Of a DNA stretch of 64,000 bases, positions 9,065-17,140 are shown in pieces. The notes beneath the pieces were generated by a model. The model did no database searches, was not told where the DNA came from, and was given only the letters and a program-made list of their open reading frames with translations. The stretch comes from Curtobacterium sp. 9128 (GTDB lineage Bacteria; Actinomycetota; Actinomycetes; Actinomycetales; Microbacteriaceae). Position 1 is the first letter of the stretch, and each line of letters opens with the position of its first letter. The DNA lies in contig NZ_VEAF01000007.1 of NCBI RefSeq assembly GCF_007673775.1, positions 62,001-126,000 on the forward strand, in the 5' to 3' direction. Both the position numbers and the translations under genes were made by a program.

Positions 9065-9790
9065 ATGGCCAAGCAGTCGATCTTCGGTCGCATCTCCACG
9101 CTCGTCCGAGCGAACATCAACCAGCTCATCGACAACGCGGAGGACCCGCAGTTGATGCTCGACCAGCTGGTGCGCGACTACACGAACAACATCGCCGACG
9201 CCAAGAGCGCCGTCGCCCAGACCATCGGCAACCTCCGACTCCTCGAGCAGGACAACGAGGAGGACGTCAGGGCCGCCCAGGAGTGGGGGCAGAAGGCCAG
9301 CACCGCCTCGGCAGCGGCGGACCGCTACCGCGCCGAGGGCAAGGCCGCCGACGCCGACAAGTTCGACAACCTCGCCAAGATCGCGATCGGCAAGCAGATC
9401 GCGGCCGAGCAGGAGGTCAAGGACAACGCCGCTCCCCTCGCCACGCAGAACGAGCAGGTCGAGAAGCTCAAGGCCGGCATCACGAACATGGAGCAGAAGC
9501 TCGAGGAGCTGAAGTCCAAGCGCGACAGCCTCGTCGCCCGCGCCAAGACCGCCGAGGCGCAGTCGAAGGTGAACGACGCGATCGGGAACATCGACATCAC
9601 CGACCCGACGAGCGACCTCGCCCGCTTCGAGGAGAAGGTCCGCCGCGAAGAGGCGAAGGTGATCGGGCAGCAGGAGCTCCAGGCGTCGAGCCTCGACTCG
9701 CAGTTCGAGAGCCTCGAGGACGTCGGCAAGGACGCCGAGGTCGAGGCCCGTCTCGCGGCGCTGAAGTCCGGCGGCTCCTCGACGCTCTGA
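9065..9790 (+). CDS. pspA: PspA/IM30 (ESCRT-III-like) membrane-stress protein
   Basis: A 241-residue, almost wholly helical protein starting MAKQSIFGRISTLVRANIN, with the amphipathic N-terminal helix typical of PspA/Vipp1 and the 'NAEDPQLMLDQLVRDY' signature that follows. The rest is long charged coiled coil. PspA-family proteins bind stressed inner membranes and polymerise to limit proton leakage. The length is normal (220-270). The gene follows the TPM gene on the same strand with its own ribosome site (GGAAGGGAA), so the two are probably co-transcribed. No PspF or PspC homologue is nearby, as usual outside proteobacteria. Confidence 0.93.
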   Translation: MAKQSIFGRISTLVRANINQLIDNAEDPQLMLDQLVRDYTNNIADAKSAVAQTIGNLRLLEQDNEEDVRAAQEWGQKASTASAAADRYRAEGKAADADKFDNLAKIAIGKQIAAEQEVKDNAAPLATQNEQVEKLKAGITNMEQKLEELKSKRDSLVARAKTAEAQSKVNDAIGNIDITDPTSDLARFEEKVRREEAKVIGQQELQASSLDSQFESLEDVGKDAEVEARLAALKSGGSSTL

Positions 9791-9845
9791 GCTGAACCGG
9801 CGACGCACTGCTGACGACGCCGGACCCGCCTGCCAGACTGGGACC

Positions 9846-10667
9846 ATGCAGTTCCTCGTCGTCGGTCAGTGGCAGGGTTCGGCGTCGTCGCGCGCGATGC
9901 GCCTCGGCGACGGCGCAGCAGCCATCGCAGCCGACCTCCCCCGTGCCGCCACCACCGTCGTCGACGTCCCCGCAGGCGCGGGTGACCGCCTCGAGACCGC
10001 GATCGCCCGGTACACCTCGGTGCTCCACGTCGCCGAGCGTGTCGCCGAGGAGACCGCGATCGCATCCGAGCCGGTCCTGGTGATCGGCGGCGACGGAGCG
10101 AGCGCACTCGGCGGCAGCGTCGCCGTCGGCCCCGGGACGGCCTTCGTCCGCATCTCCGGGTCCAGCGGCTACCGTGCCCTGAACCGGGCGCAGCCGATCG
10201 CCGCCGAGACCGCCGCGCTCCGCGTCCTCGTTGATCGCCCGTCGGAGCTCTTCCCCGGGCTGCCCGTCGTCCCGGCGTCCTCGGTCGTCCTCGCCGGGAT
10301 CCGTGGCATCGACGAGGCGGAGTCGAACGCGATCGTCCGGGCAGGGATCACGCACCTCGACGTCGACGCCGCGACACCCGACGCCGTCGCCGATGCCGTG
10401 GCCGCCACGGGAGCCGACGCCGTCTACGTGCACGTCGACCTCGACGTCCTCGACCCCTCCGAACTCGACGGGCTGCTGGAGCCCGTGCCGTTCGGGATCG
10501 ACGGTGCCGCGCTCGTCGAGCGGATCCAGGCGGCGACGCGGGGTCGACGGCTCGTCGGCGCCGCACTCACCGGGTTCGCGCCGGTCGACCCCGAGCGCGC
10601 CGTCGACGACATGGGCGTCATCCTCCGGGCCGTCGGTGCCCTGAGCGCCGCCGCGCGCGTTTCCTGA
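9846..10667 (+). CDS. Arginase/ureohydrolase-fold protein with incomplete metal site
   Basis: A 273-residue protein of the arginase-agmatinase fold. The third motif is intact ('HVDLDVLDPS', about 196-205, normally S-x-D-x-D-x-x-D-P). However the first motif GGDHS reads GGDGA (near 81-85), and the DAHxD motif is replaced by 'VRISGSSGY'. Most of the manganese ligands of the classical enzymes are therefore missing, so an active arginase or agmatinase is unlikely; a formimidoylglutamase-like, regulatory or non-metal function is possible. Monocistronic; a CAGACT hexamer (9834-9839) lies 6 nt before the ATG, suggesting a leaderless transcript. Fold assignment is good, function unknown. Confidence 0.78.
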   Translation: MQFLVVGQWQGSASSRAMRLGDGAAAIAADLPRAATTVVDVPAGAGDRLETAIARYTSVLHVAERVAEETAIASEPVLVIGGDGASALGGSVAVGPGTAFVRISGSSGYRALNRAQPIAAETAALRVLVDRPSELFPGLPVVPASSVVLAGIRGIDEAESNAIVRAGITHLDVDAATPDAVADAVAATGADAVYVHVDLDVLDPSELDGLLEPVPFGIDGAALVERIQAATRGRRLVGAALTGFAPVDPERAVDDMGVILRAVGALSAAARVS

Positions 10668-10725
10668 CCCCGGGGGACGCGCCGGACCCGGTTGGGCCCA
10701 TGCCGCTCCGCGTACGCTCGGCGAC

Positions 10726-12126
10726 ATGACGGACTACGACCTCATCGTGATCGGTGCCGGCGCTGTCGGCGAGAACGTGGCGGACTACGCCCACAAGCGC
10801 GGCCTGTCGGTCGCGGTCGTCGAAGCGGAACTCGTCGGCGGAGAGTGCTCCTACTGGGCGTGCATGCCGTCGAAGGCGCTGCTCCGGAGCGGCCACGCGC
10901 TCCGAGCGGCCCGACGGCTCGCCGGAGCCGCGCAGGCCGTCACCGGCGACCTCGACGCCGCCGCGGTCCTGGCCAGGAGGACGTCGTTCACCAGTGACTG
11001 GAAGGACGAGAGCCAGGTGGCCTGGCTCGACTCCGCCGGCATCGACCTGATCCGCGGGCACGCGCGCATCACCGGGACGAAGTCGATCGAGGTCGACGGC
11101 ACGACGTACACCGCCGGGGCGGTCGCCGTGGTCACCGGCTCGCTGCACGCCCTCCCGGACGTCCCCGGGCTCGCCGAGGCACGCCCGTGGGGCACTCGCG
11201 AGGGCACCAGCGCGCAGTCGGTGCCGGAGAGCCTCCTGGTCATCGGCGGCGGCGTCGCGGGCACCGAGCTCGCGACGGCGTGGGCGTCGCTCGGGGCGAA
11301 GGTCACCCTGGTCGCCCGGCACGGACTGCTCGGCGGGATGGAGCCCTTCGCCGGCGAGCTCGTCGCCGACGCCATGCGCGAGGCCGGGATCGACGTCCGG
11401 ACCGGGGTGAACCCGACCCGGGTCGACCGCGACGAGCACGGCCTCGTGACGACGACGCTCGACGACGGCACCACCGTCGTCACGAGCGAGGTCCTCGCTG
11501 CGACCGGCCGGAGCCCGCACACCGCCGACCTCGGGCTGAGCTCGGTCGGACTCACCGACGGCGAGTGGCTGGACGTCGACGACACGATGCTCGTCACCGG
11601 CACCGACTGGCTCTACGCCGTCGGTGACGTGAACCACCGGGTGCTCCTCACCCACCAGGGCAAGTACCAGGCGCGCGCCGCCGGTGAGGCGATCGCCGCT
11701 CGTCTCCAGGGCACGCCGCTGCACACCGAGCCGTGGGGCGCCCACGTCGCGACGGCCGACCACGCCGCCGCACCGCAGGTCACCTTCACCGACCCGGAGG
11801 TCGCGAGCGTCGGCCTGACCGAGGCCAGGGCTCGCCAGCAGGGCCTGAACGTCCGCGCGGTCGAGTACGAGCTCGGCAACATCGCCGGCGCAGCGCTGCA
11901 GGCCGACGGGTACACCGGGCGCGCGAACATGGTCGTGGACGAGGACCGCGGCGTCGTCGTCGGGATGACGTTCGTCGGTCAGGACGTGGCGGAGATGCTC
12001 CAGGCCGCCACGATCGCCATCGTCGGCGAGGTCCCGCTGGACCGCCTCTGGCACGCGGTCCCCGCGTACCCCACCATGAACGAGATCTGGCTCCGCCTGC
12101 TCGAGACGTACGGCCGTCCGGAGTAG
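10726..12126 (+). CDS. FAD-dependent pyridine nucleotide-disulfide oxidoreductase (dihydrolipoamide dehydrogenase/mercuric reductase-like)
   Basis: 466 residues. FAD-binding 'VIGAGAVGE' (8-16), redox-active disulfide C41-x4-C46 in 'GGECSYWACMPSK', NAD-binding 'VIGGGVAGTELA' near 170-181 and a C-terminal dimerisation domain ending 'HAVPAYPTMNE', in which the catalytic His precedes an altered H-x-x-P-T-x-x-E strip. It lacks the mercury-binding N-terminal domain and C-terminal Cys pair of MerA and is not beside lipoyl enzyme genes, so the disulfide substrate is unknown. A TACGCT hexamer (10713-10718) sits 7 nt before the ATG. The next small gene starts 3 bp after the stop. Confidence 0.85.
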   Translation: MTDYDLIVIGAGAVGENVADYAHKRGLSVAVVEAELVGGECSYWACMPSKALLRSGHALRAARRLAGAAQAVTGDLDAAAVLARRTSFTSDWKDESQVAWLDSAGIDLIRGHARITGTKSIEVDGTTYTAGAVAVVTGSLHALPDVPGLAEARPWGTREGTSAQSVPESLLVIGGGVAGTELATAWASLGAKVTLVARHGLLGGMEPFAGELVADAMREAGIDVRTGVNPTRVDRDEHGLVTTTLDDGTTVVTSEVLAATGRSPHTADLGLSSVGLTDGEWLDVDDTMLVTGTDWLYAVGDVNHRVLLTHQGKYQARAAGEAIAARLQGTPLHTEPWGAHVATADHAAAPQVTFTDPEVASVGLTEARARQQGLNVRAVEYELGNIAGAALQADGYTGRANMVVDEDRGVVVGMTFVGQDVAEMLQAATIAIVGEVPLDRLWHAVPAYPTMNEIWLRLLETYGRPE

Positions 12127-12129
12127 TCC

Positions 12130-12486
12130 GTGCGGAACCCCCTGCTCGACTCCCCCGTGTCGTGGGCGGGCTGGGCCTTCGCCACGCTCGTGGGGCTCGC
12201 CGTCGGGGTGCCGCTCTCCACGGGCCCGATCCGACGGGTCGACGGTCTCATCGTGTGCTCGGGACTCCCCCGGTGGGTCTTCCGCCGCGGTGGGACCTGC
12301 GTCGGCTCGGTCTACCTCACCCGTGACAACGACGGCGACCGCGTGCTCCGGCACGAGCGCGTCCACGTGACGCAGTGGCGGCGGTACGGCATGCTCATGC
12401 CCCTGCTGTACGCGGTCGCCGGCCGGGATCCACTTCGGAACCGCTTCGAGGTCGAGGCCGGCCTGGAGGACGGCGGCTACCGCTGA
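12130..12486 (+). CDS. Small conserved protein with HExxH-like motif, one membrane segment
   Basis: 118 residues from a GTG 3 bp after the preceding stop. A hydrophobic N-terminal helix ('WAGWAFATLVGLAVGVPLS') is followed by a basic region and a conserved-looking block 'RHERVHVTQWRRYG', then 'NRFEVEAGLEDGGYR' at the end. From memory, actinobacterial homologues are often named 'Fe-S oxidoreductase', but only two cysteines are present and they form no cluster motif, so that name looks wrong. H-E-R-V-H followed by a distal E-x-E resembles a minimal zincin-like metal site; this is inference. Likely co-transcribed with the flavoprotein upstream. Confidence 0.7.
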   Translation: MRNPLLDSPVSWAGWAFATLVGLAVGVPLSTGPIRRVDGLIVCSGLPRWVFRRGGTCVGSVYLTRDNDGDRVLRHERVHVTQWRRYGMLMPLLYAVAGRDPLRNRFEVEAGLEDGGYR

Positions 12487-12519
12487 CGTCGCCCCTCGAA
12501 CGACGACGACGCTCCCTGC

Positions 12520-12606
12520 GGTTCCAGAACTCGCCGCTCAGCTCCGTCCAGCTGCCACGATTCACTCATCCGAACGGCCGGAGTTCCGTGATTCCGGCAT
12601 CTCGAC
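12520..12606 (+). repeat. REP-like composite repeat, copy A
   Basis: In the 327-bp gap between the HExxH-like gene and the iron-uptake genes. A GGTTCCAGAACTCGCCGCTC unit is followed about 60 nt later by a GAGTTCCGTGATTCCGGCATC half-palindrome. The same two blocks at the same spacing recur at 12659, 20611 (inverted) and 42414. Confidence 0.75.
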
Positions 12607-12658
12607 GGCGTCTCGTGGGCACGCTCGCGGGAGCGCAGCTTCTGCACGTGCACTGCAG

Positions 12659-12746
12659 CGGTTCCACGACTTGCCGCTCACGTCCGCCCAGGGTCCGCGA
12701 CACTCCGTCGGGCGCGCTCGAGGTTCCGTGATTTCGGCATCTCGGT
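12659..12746 (+). repeat. REP-like composite repeat, copy B
   Basis: Second copy in the same gap: GGTTCCACGACTTGCCGCTC, then GAGGTTCCGTGATTTCGGCA about 60 nt on. A GC-only hairpin made of CGCGAGGCGCG repeats follows (about 12755-12790) and may end transcription from either side. Confidence 0.75.
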
Positions 12747-12813
12747 GGGCGGGCGGCGCGCGAGGCGCGCGAGGCGCGCGCCTCGCGGGCGCACGGGGCG
12801 CAGCGCGCTCGCG

Positions 12814-13656
12814 TCAGCGCCGGCGGGGCACCACGAGGGGGGTGCCGCTCTCGGGGTCGGGGACGACCACGCACGGGAGCCCGAACACGTCCTCCACCAG
12901 GTCGGCCGTCACGACCGCGGCCGGCGTCCCCGCGGCGACGATCGACCCGCCCCGCATGGCGATCACGTGCGTGGCGTACCGCGCGGCCTGGTTGAGGTCG
13001 TGCAGCACGGCGACGACCGTCCTCCCGGCACGGTGCAGCGCTGCGGCGAGCTCGAGCACGTCGTACTGGTGCGCGATGTCGAGGAACGTCGTCGGCTCGT
13101 CGAGCAGCACGATGTCCGTCTCCTGCGCGAGCACCATCGCGATCCACACGCGCTGCCGCTGCCCGCCGGAGAGCTCGTCGACGCCACGGTCCGCGAGCGA
13201 CACCGTGTCGGTCTGCTCCAGGGCGCGCTGCACGGCGATCCGGTCGGTGCCGGAGGACGGGTGCAAGAGGTCCTGGTGCGGGAACCGGCCGCGGGAGACC
13301 AGGTCCCGCACGGTGATGCCGTCGGGTGCGATCGGCGTCTGCGGCAGCATCGCGACGCGGCGTGCGACGGCCTTCGGACGGTAGGACGCCAGGGGCGCGC
13401 CGTCGAGGTAGACCGTGCCCGCGGTCGGCTTCAGCGTCCGGGCGAGGGCCTTCAGCAGCGTCGACTTGCCGCACGCGTTCGGGCCGACGATCACCGTCAG
13501 CTCGCCGTCCGGGACGTCGACGTCGAGCCCGTCGACCACCACGCGGTCGTCGTAGGCGAGCGTCAGCCCTCGGGCACCCAGCGCCGTGGTCGGCGCGGAG
13601 ACCGCACCGGGAGCAGCACCGGCGCCGGGTGCGGCACCGCGGGCAGCCGCGCTCAG
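12814..13656 (-). CDS. Siderophore-type ABC transporter ATP-binding protein (FepC/FhuC-like)
   Basis: About 280 residues: A-loop Tyr, Walker A 'GPNACGKSTLLKAL', signature 'ELSGGQRQRVWIAM', Walker B 'IVLLDEPTTFLDI' and the H-loop in 'AVLHDLNQAARY'. The 'RFPHQDL...' segment and overall sequence are typical of ferric-siderophore/heme importers. No ATG, GTG or TTG lies in frame between the A-loop region and an ATG deep inside the upstream gene (13755). The best start is a CTG at 13656 whose CTGA overlaps the upstream TGA, with AAGG 7 nt before it. It follows the siderophore-interacting protein and so falls under the same iron box. No permease or binding protein lies in the window. Confidence 0.88.
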   Translation of the reverse strand: MSAAARGAAPGAGAAPGAVSAPTTALGARGLTLAYDDRVVVDGLDVDVPDGELTVIVGPNACGKSTLLKALARTLKPTAGTVYLDGAPLASYRPKAVARRVAMLPQTPIAPDGITVRDLVSRGRFPHQDLLHPSSGTDRIAVQRALEQTDTVSLADRGVDELSGGQRQRVWIAMVLAQETDIVLLDEPTTFLDIAHQYDVLELAAALHRAGRTVVAVLHDLNQAARYATHVIAMRGGSIVAAGTPAAVVTADLVEDVFGLPCVVVPDPESGTPLVVPRRR

Positions 13657-14546
13657 TTCTCGGCCTTGCCGTGACGCCAGTACCCCATGAACGCGACCTG
13701 CTTCCGGTCGAGCCCGACCCCGCGCACGAGGTGTCGGCGGAGCTCCTTGACGCATCCGGCCTCGCCGGCGATCCAGGCGTAGAGCTGCGCGTCCGTCACG
13801 GGTGGGATGTCCCACAGCACCTGCTCGTCGACGTCCACGTCGGCCAGCTCGTCCGACGGCGTGCACGCGTCGGCGGCGACGGCGCTCGAGGCCCACGCGT
13901 GGACCTGGTCCGTCATCCGGACCCCGTGCGAGGCGCCGTTCCGGGCGATCCAGCGCACCTCGACCCCGGCGGGCGCGGTGACCGGCAGACGGTCGTCGTC
14001 CGTCGGGACCTCGATGAAGACGTGGCCGACGGTGGTGACGTCGAGCGCCTCGAGGATGGCGCAGATCGCGGGCGCGGCGGTTTCGTCGCCGGCGAGCAGG
14101 ATCCGGTTCGCCGCGCCCGGGGCGAACTCGGCCGCCCCGCTCGGGAGCTCTGCGGGTGAGGACGGCACCGCCGGTCCGACGATCCGGAGCTCGTCGCCGA
14201 CTCGGCATGCGGAGACCCAGCGCGAGGCGGGACCGGTGTCGCCGTGGGCGACGAAGTCGATGTCGAGCTCGCGGGCGTCCGGCCGGAAGGACCGCACGGT
14301 GTAGGTGCGGAGCGGGTTGCGCTCGGCATCGGGCAGGGCACGCCACGCGGTGTACCAGTCCTCGCCGTCCGGCAGGTCGGTGAAGCCACCACCGGGGAGC
14401 GGCAGGACCACCTTGATCCGCTGGTCGAGCCCGACCGCCGAGAAGGCGCCGAGCTCGTCGCCGCGGAGCGTCACCCGGACGAAGTGGGGGGTGAGGGCCG
14501 TGACGGCTGCCACGCGGACGGAGAAGACACGGTACCGGGCTGCCAC
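13653..14546 (-). CDS. Siderophore-interacting protein (FAD/NAD(P)H ferric-siderophore reductase)
   Basis: A 297-residue SIP/ViuB-family flavoprotein that releases iron by reducing imported ferric siderophores in the cytosol. It has the N-terminal FAD-binding barrel with 'RTYTVRSFRP' (the R-x-Y-T/S flavin motif), a central strip 'LLAGDETAAPAI' and the C-terminal 'WIAGEAGCVKELRRHL' NAD(P)H-domain signature. The GTG at 14546 is preferred to an ATG upstream because that ATG would put the DtxR-type operator inside the coding region. A CATACT hexamer sits 6 nt before this GTG, so the transcript is probably leaderless. It overlaps the ATPase gene by 4 nt. Expression should rise under iron limitation. 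Confidence 0.9.
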   Translation of the reverse strand: MAARYRVFSVRVAAVTALTPHFVRVTLRGDELGAFSAVGLDQRIKVVLPLPGGGFTDLPDGEDWYTAWRALPDAERNPLRTYTVRSFRPDARELDIDFVAHGDTGPASRWVSACRVGDELRIVGPAVPSSPAELPSGAAEFAPGAANRILLAGDETAAPAICAILEALDVTTVGHVFIEVPTDDDRLPVTAPAGVEVRWIARNGASHGVRMTDQVHAWASSAVAADACTPSDELADVDVDEQVLWDIPPVTDAQLYAWIAGEAGCVKELRRHLVRGVGLDRKQVAFMGYWRHGKAEN

Positions 14547-14554
14547 TCCTCGAG

Positions 14555-14573
14555 TATGGCATGCCTCACCTAA
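14555..14573 (-). promoter_or_regulatory. DtxR/IdeR-type iron box
   Basis: Read on the minus strand the site is TTAGGTGAGGCATGCCATA, agreeing with the DtxR/IdeR consensus TTAGGTTAGGCTAACCTAA at most left-half positions and at the central GGC/CC core. It covers the presumed -10 (CATACT, 14553-14558) of the siderophore-interacting protein, where a bound repressor would block transcription. It also lies about 40 bp from the start of the divergent hydrolase gene and might affect it. Confidence 0.72.
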
Positions 14574-14612
14574 CTCCATCCAGAGGGGCCGAGCGGTGCG
14601 AGACTGGCGGAC

Positions 14613-15554
14613 GTGCCCGACCTCGACGACGAATTCCGCGACCTGCCCGACCTCGCCCGCGCGAGCGGCGTGACGGAGCCGCTCCGAGCCTCCCGGCAGG
14701 CGATCCGGACGCCTGACGGCGGCGACGTGTCCGCGATCCGCTGGCAGGACCCCGCCGATCCCGGCCTGGAGGCACGGGTCACCTACCTGCACGGGCTCGG
14801 CATCGACGCCCACAGCTTCGACCAGACGGCGATCGCCGTCGGCCAGCCGGCGGTCGCCCTCGACCTACCAGGCCACGGCCGGTCGTCCTGGCGCGACGAC
14901 GCCGACTACGCGGCGTCGGCGACCGCGCCGGCCGTCCTCGCCGCGCTCGACGCACTCGCGGTGCCGCCGGGCATCGTGGTCGGGCACTCCCTCGGTGCGA
15001 TCCTGGCGGCCCGGCTCGCCGCGACGGCGCCGGAACGTGTCACCGGCCTCGTGCTCGTCGACATGTCCCCGGACTTCGCCCAGCGCGCCGTGGACCGGAT
15101 CGCGCGGGCGCTCGAGACCGAGGCGCCGTTCACGTCCCTCGACGAGGTCGTGGAGCGGGCGATCGAGGCGCGTGTCGGAGACGACCGCGAGGTGCTCCTC
15201 CGCGAGGCACGGCACACCACCCGGCTCGGCGAGGACGGCCGGCTCGTCCGTCGACACCACTTCCCCCACCTGCCGGCCGGCCGGACCGCCTCGGTGGGGC
15301 GGTTCGCGGACGCCTGGCCCGACCTCGAGGCGCTCGACGTCCCGCTCCTGCTCGTCCGCGGCGACCGCGGCTACGTGTCGCCGAAGCTCGTGACCACGTT
15401 CGGTGAGCGGCTGCCGCGCGCCACGGTCGTCACGGTCGAGGCCCGCCACGCCGTGCAGACCCAGGCGCCCCTCGAGCTCGCCAGGGCCATCACGGAATGG
15501 GCGGCGGGTAACGGTTTGTTGCACGGGATCGAAGAAACCCCCGTGCGCCGGTAG
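14613..15554 (+). CDS. Alpha/beta-hydrolase
   Basis: 313 residues with the alpha/beta-hydrolase fold: oxyanion strip 'YLHGLG', nucleophile elbow 'VVGHSLGAILA' (Ser near 129), acid-bearing strand 'LLLVRGDRGYVS' and a final His in 'EARHAVQTQAP'. A cap region lies between. Substrate cannot be inferred; esterase, epoxide hydrolase and C-C hydrolase members all look like this. GTG start; a GAGACT hexamer (14600-14605) is 7 nt upstream. It is divergent from the iron-uptake pair. The short gap before the following lipoprotein contains no obvious terminator, so some read-through is possible. Confidence 0.85.
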   Translation: MPDLDDEFRDLPDLARASGVTEPLRASRQAIRTPDGGDVSAIRWQDPADPGLEARVTYLHGLGIDAHSFDQTAIAVGQPAVALDLPGHGRSSWRDDADYAASATAPAVLAALDALAVPPGIVVGHSLGAILAARLAATAPERVTGLVLVDMSPDFAQRAVDRIARALETEAPFTSLDEVVERAIEARVGDDREVLLREARHTTRLGEDGRLVRRHHFPHLPAGRTASVGRFADAWPDLEALDVPLLLVRGDRGYVSPKLVTTFGERLPRATVVTVEARHAVQTQAPLELARAITEWAAGNGLLHGIEETPVRR

Positions 15555-15611
15555 CCTCTTCCGAGCGCGCGCGGCGACCGTCGCGCAGCCCGCGGAAGGA
15601 ACCCACCACCC

Positions 15612-17120
15612 ATGAGCCCCTCCCTCCCCCGTCAGCGCCGCATCGCGGTGATCGCGACCGCCGTGGCACTCGTCACCGGCCTCGCCTTGACGGGTTGCTC
15701 CGGATCGTCGAACCAGACCGGGGGCGACGACGCCACGGTCCGCGTCGGTCTGGTCCTCGAGCCGACGAGCCTCGACGTCCGCACCCAGTCGGGCGCAGCG
15801 CTCGACCAGGTCCTCATCGACAACGTGTACCAGGGCCTCGTCGGCCGCTCCCCGTCCGGGGACGTGCGTGACGTGCTGGCCGCGAAGCACGAGGTGTCGA
15901 GCGACGGCCTGACGTACACGTTCACGCTGCGCAAGGGCACCACCTTCCAGGACGGCAAGCCGGTCACCGCCGGGGACGTCGTCTGGTCGCTGCAGCAGGT
16001 CAAGGACAACGCCTCCTACGTCGACTCAGCGACGCTCGCGAACGTGTCCTCGATCACGTCGCCCGCGTCGGACACCGTCGTCCTGCAGCTGGCGAAGCCG
16101 GACTCCGACCTGCTCTGGAACCTCACCGGCCGCGCCGGGCTCGTGCTCGAGCAGGCCGCGACGAACGACCTGTCGGACACCGCCAACGGCACCGGCCCGT
16201 ACCGCGTCGCGAACTGGAAGCAGGGCGACTCGCTCACCTTCACGCGGAACCCCGACTACTGGGGCACGAAGGCGAAGGTCGCGAAGATCGTCTTCCGGTA
16301 CATCACGCAGCCGTCGACCGCCGTCAACGCGATGGCGAACGGCGACCTCGACGTCGAGACCGCCGTCGACGGCACGCTCAAGAGCCAGCTGCAGGGCAAC
16401 TCCGACATCACCCTGCACACCGGCAAGACGACCGACAAGTACACGCTCGCGTTCAACAACCAGAAGGCGCCGTTCACCGACGTCCGCGTGCGGCAGGCCA
16501 TCCGTCAGGCGATCGACTCGAAGGCGCTCATCAAGGCCATCGGCGGGACGGGCGTCGAGCAGGGTGGACCGATCCCGGCGCTCGACCCCGGGTACCAGGA
16601 CCTGACCGACGTCGACGCGTACGACCCCGCGAACGCGAAGAAGCTCCTCGCCGAGGCCGGCAGCCCGAAGCTCGACCTGACGCTGACGTACGCGAACGTC
16701 TACCCGTCGACGATCGGCGACGTGCTGAAGTCGCAGCTCGCCGACGTCGGCATCACCCTGACGGTCGACCGCGTCGACTTCGCCACCTGGCTCTCGCAGG
16801 TCTTCGAGAAGAAGGACTACGAGCTGAGCATGGTCGACCACGTCGAGGCGCGCGACTTCGGCAACTGGGCGAACCCGGACTACTACTTCGGCTACGACAA
16901 CGCCGAGGTCCAGCGCCTGTACGCCGACTCCGTCGCCACCACCGACACGGACGAGAAGGCGGCCGACCTGCGGAAGGCGGCGAAGATCGTCAGCGAGGAC
17001 GCTGCGGCCGACTGGCTGTACACGTCGACGTCGATCACCGCCGTCCGCAAGGGCGTCACCGGGGTGCCCTTCGACGGCACGAACTCGCGCTTCGACCTGT
17101 CGAAGCTCGCGGTGCGGTAG
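15612..17120 (+). CDS. ABC transporter substrate-binding lipoprotein, peptide/nickel family (SBP_bac_5)
   Basis: 502 residues with a lipoprotein signal peptide: charged N-terminus, hydrophobic core and lipobox LTG-C29. The mature protein has the family-5 layout, with 'GLTYTFTLRKGTTFQDGKPVTAGDVVWS' region near 97-125 and 'FTRNPDYWG' near 212. It binds peptides or similar solutes outside the membrane for the permeases encoded directly downstream. The GGAAGGA ribosome site precedes the ATG by 7 nt. First gene of a five-gene importer operon. Confidence 0.92.
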   Translation: MSPSLPRQRRIAVIATAVALVTGLALTGCSGSSNQTGGDDATVRVGLVLEPTSLDVRTQSGAALDQVLIDNVYQGLVGRSPSGDVRDVLAAKHEVSSDGLTYTFTLRKGTTFQDGKPVTAGDVVWSLQQVKDNASYVDSATLANVSSITSPASDTVVLQLAKPDSDLLWNLTGRAGLVLEQAATNDLSDTANGTGPYRVANWKQGDSLTFTRNPDYWGTKAKVAKIVFRYITQPSTAVNAMANGDLDVETAVDGTLKSQLQGNSDITLHTGKTTDKYTLAFNNQKAPFTDVRVRQAIRQAIDSKALIKAIGGTGVEQGGPIPALDPGYQDLTDVDAYDPANAKKLLAEAGSPKLDLTLTYANVYPSTIGDVLKSQLADVGITLTVDRVDFATWLSQVFEKKDYELSMVDHVEARDFGNWANPDYYFGYDNAEVQRLYADSVATTDTDEKAADLRKAAKIVSEDAAADWLYTSTSITAVRKGVTGVPFDGTNSRFDLSKLAVR

Positions 17121-17140
17121 TCGCTGACTAGCATCGTCTC

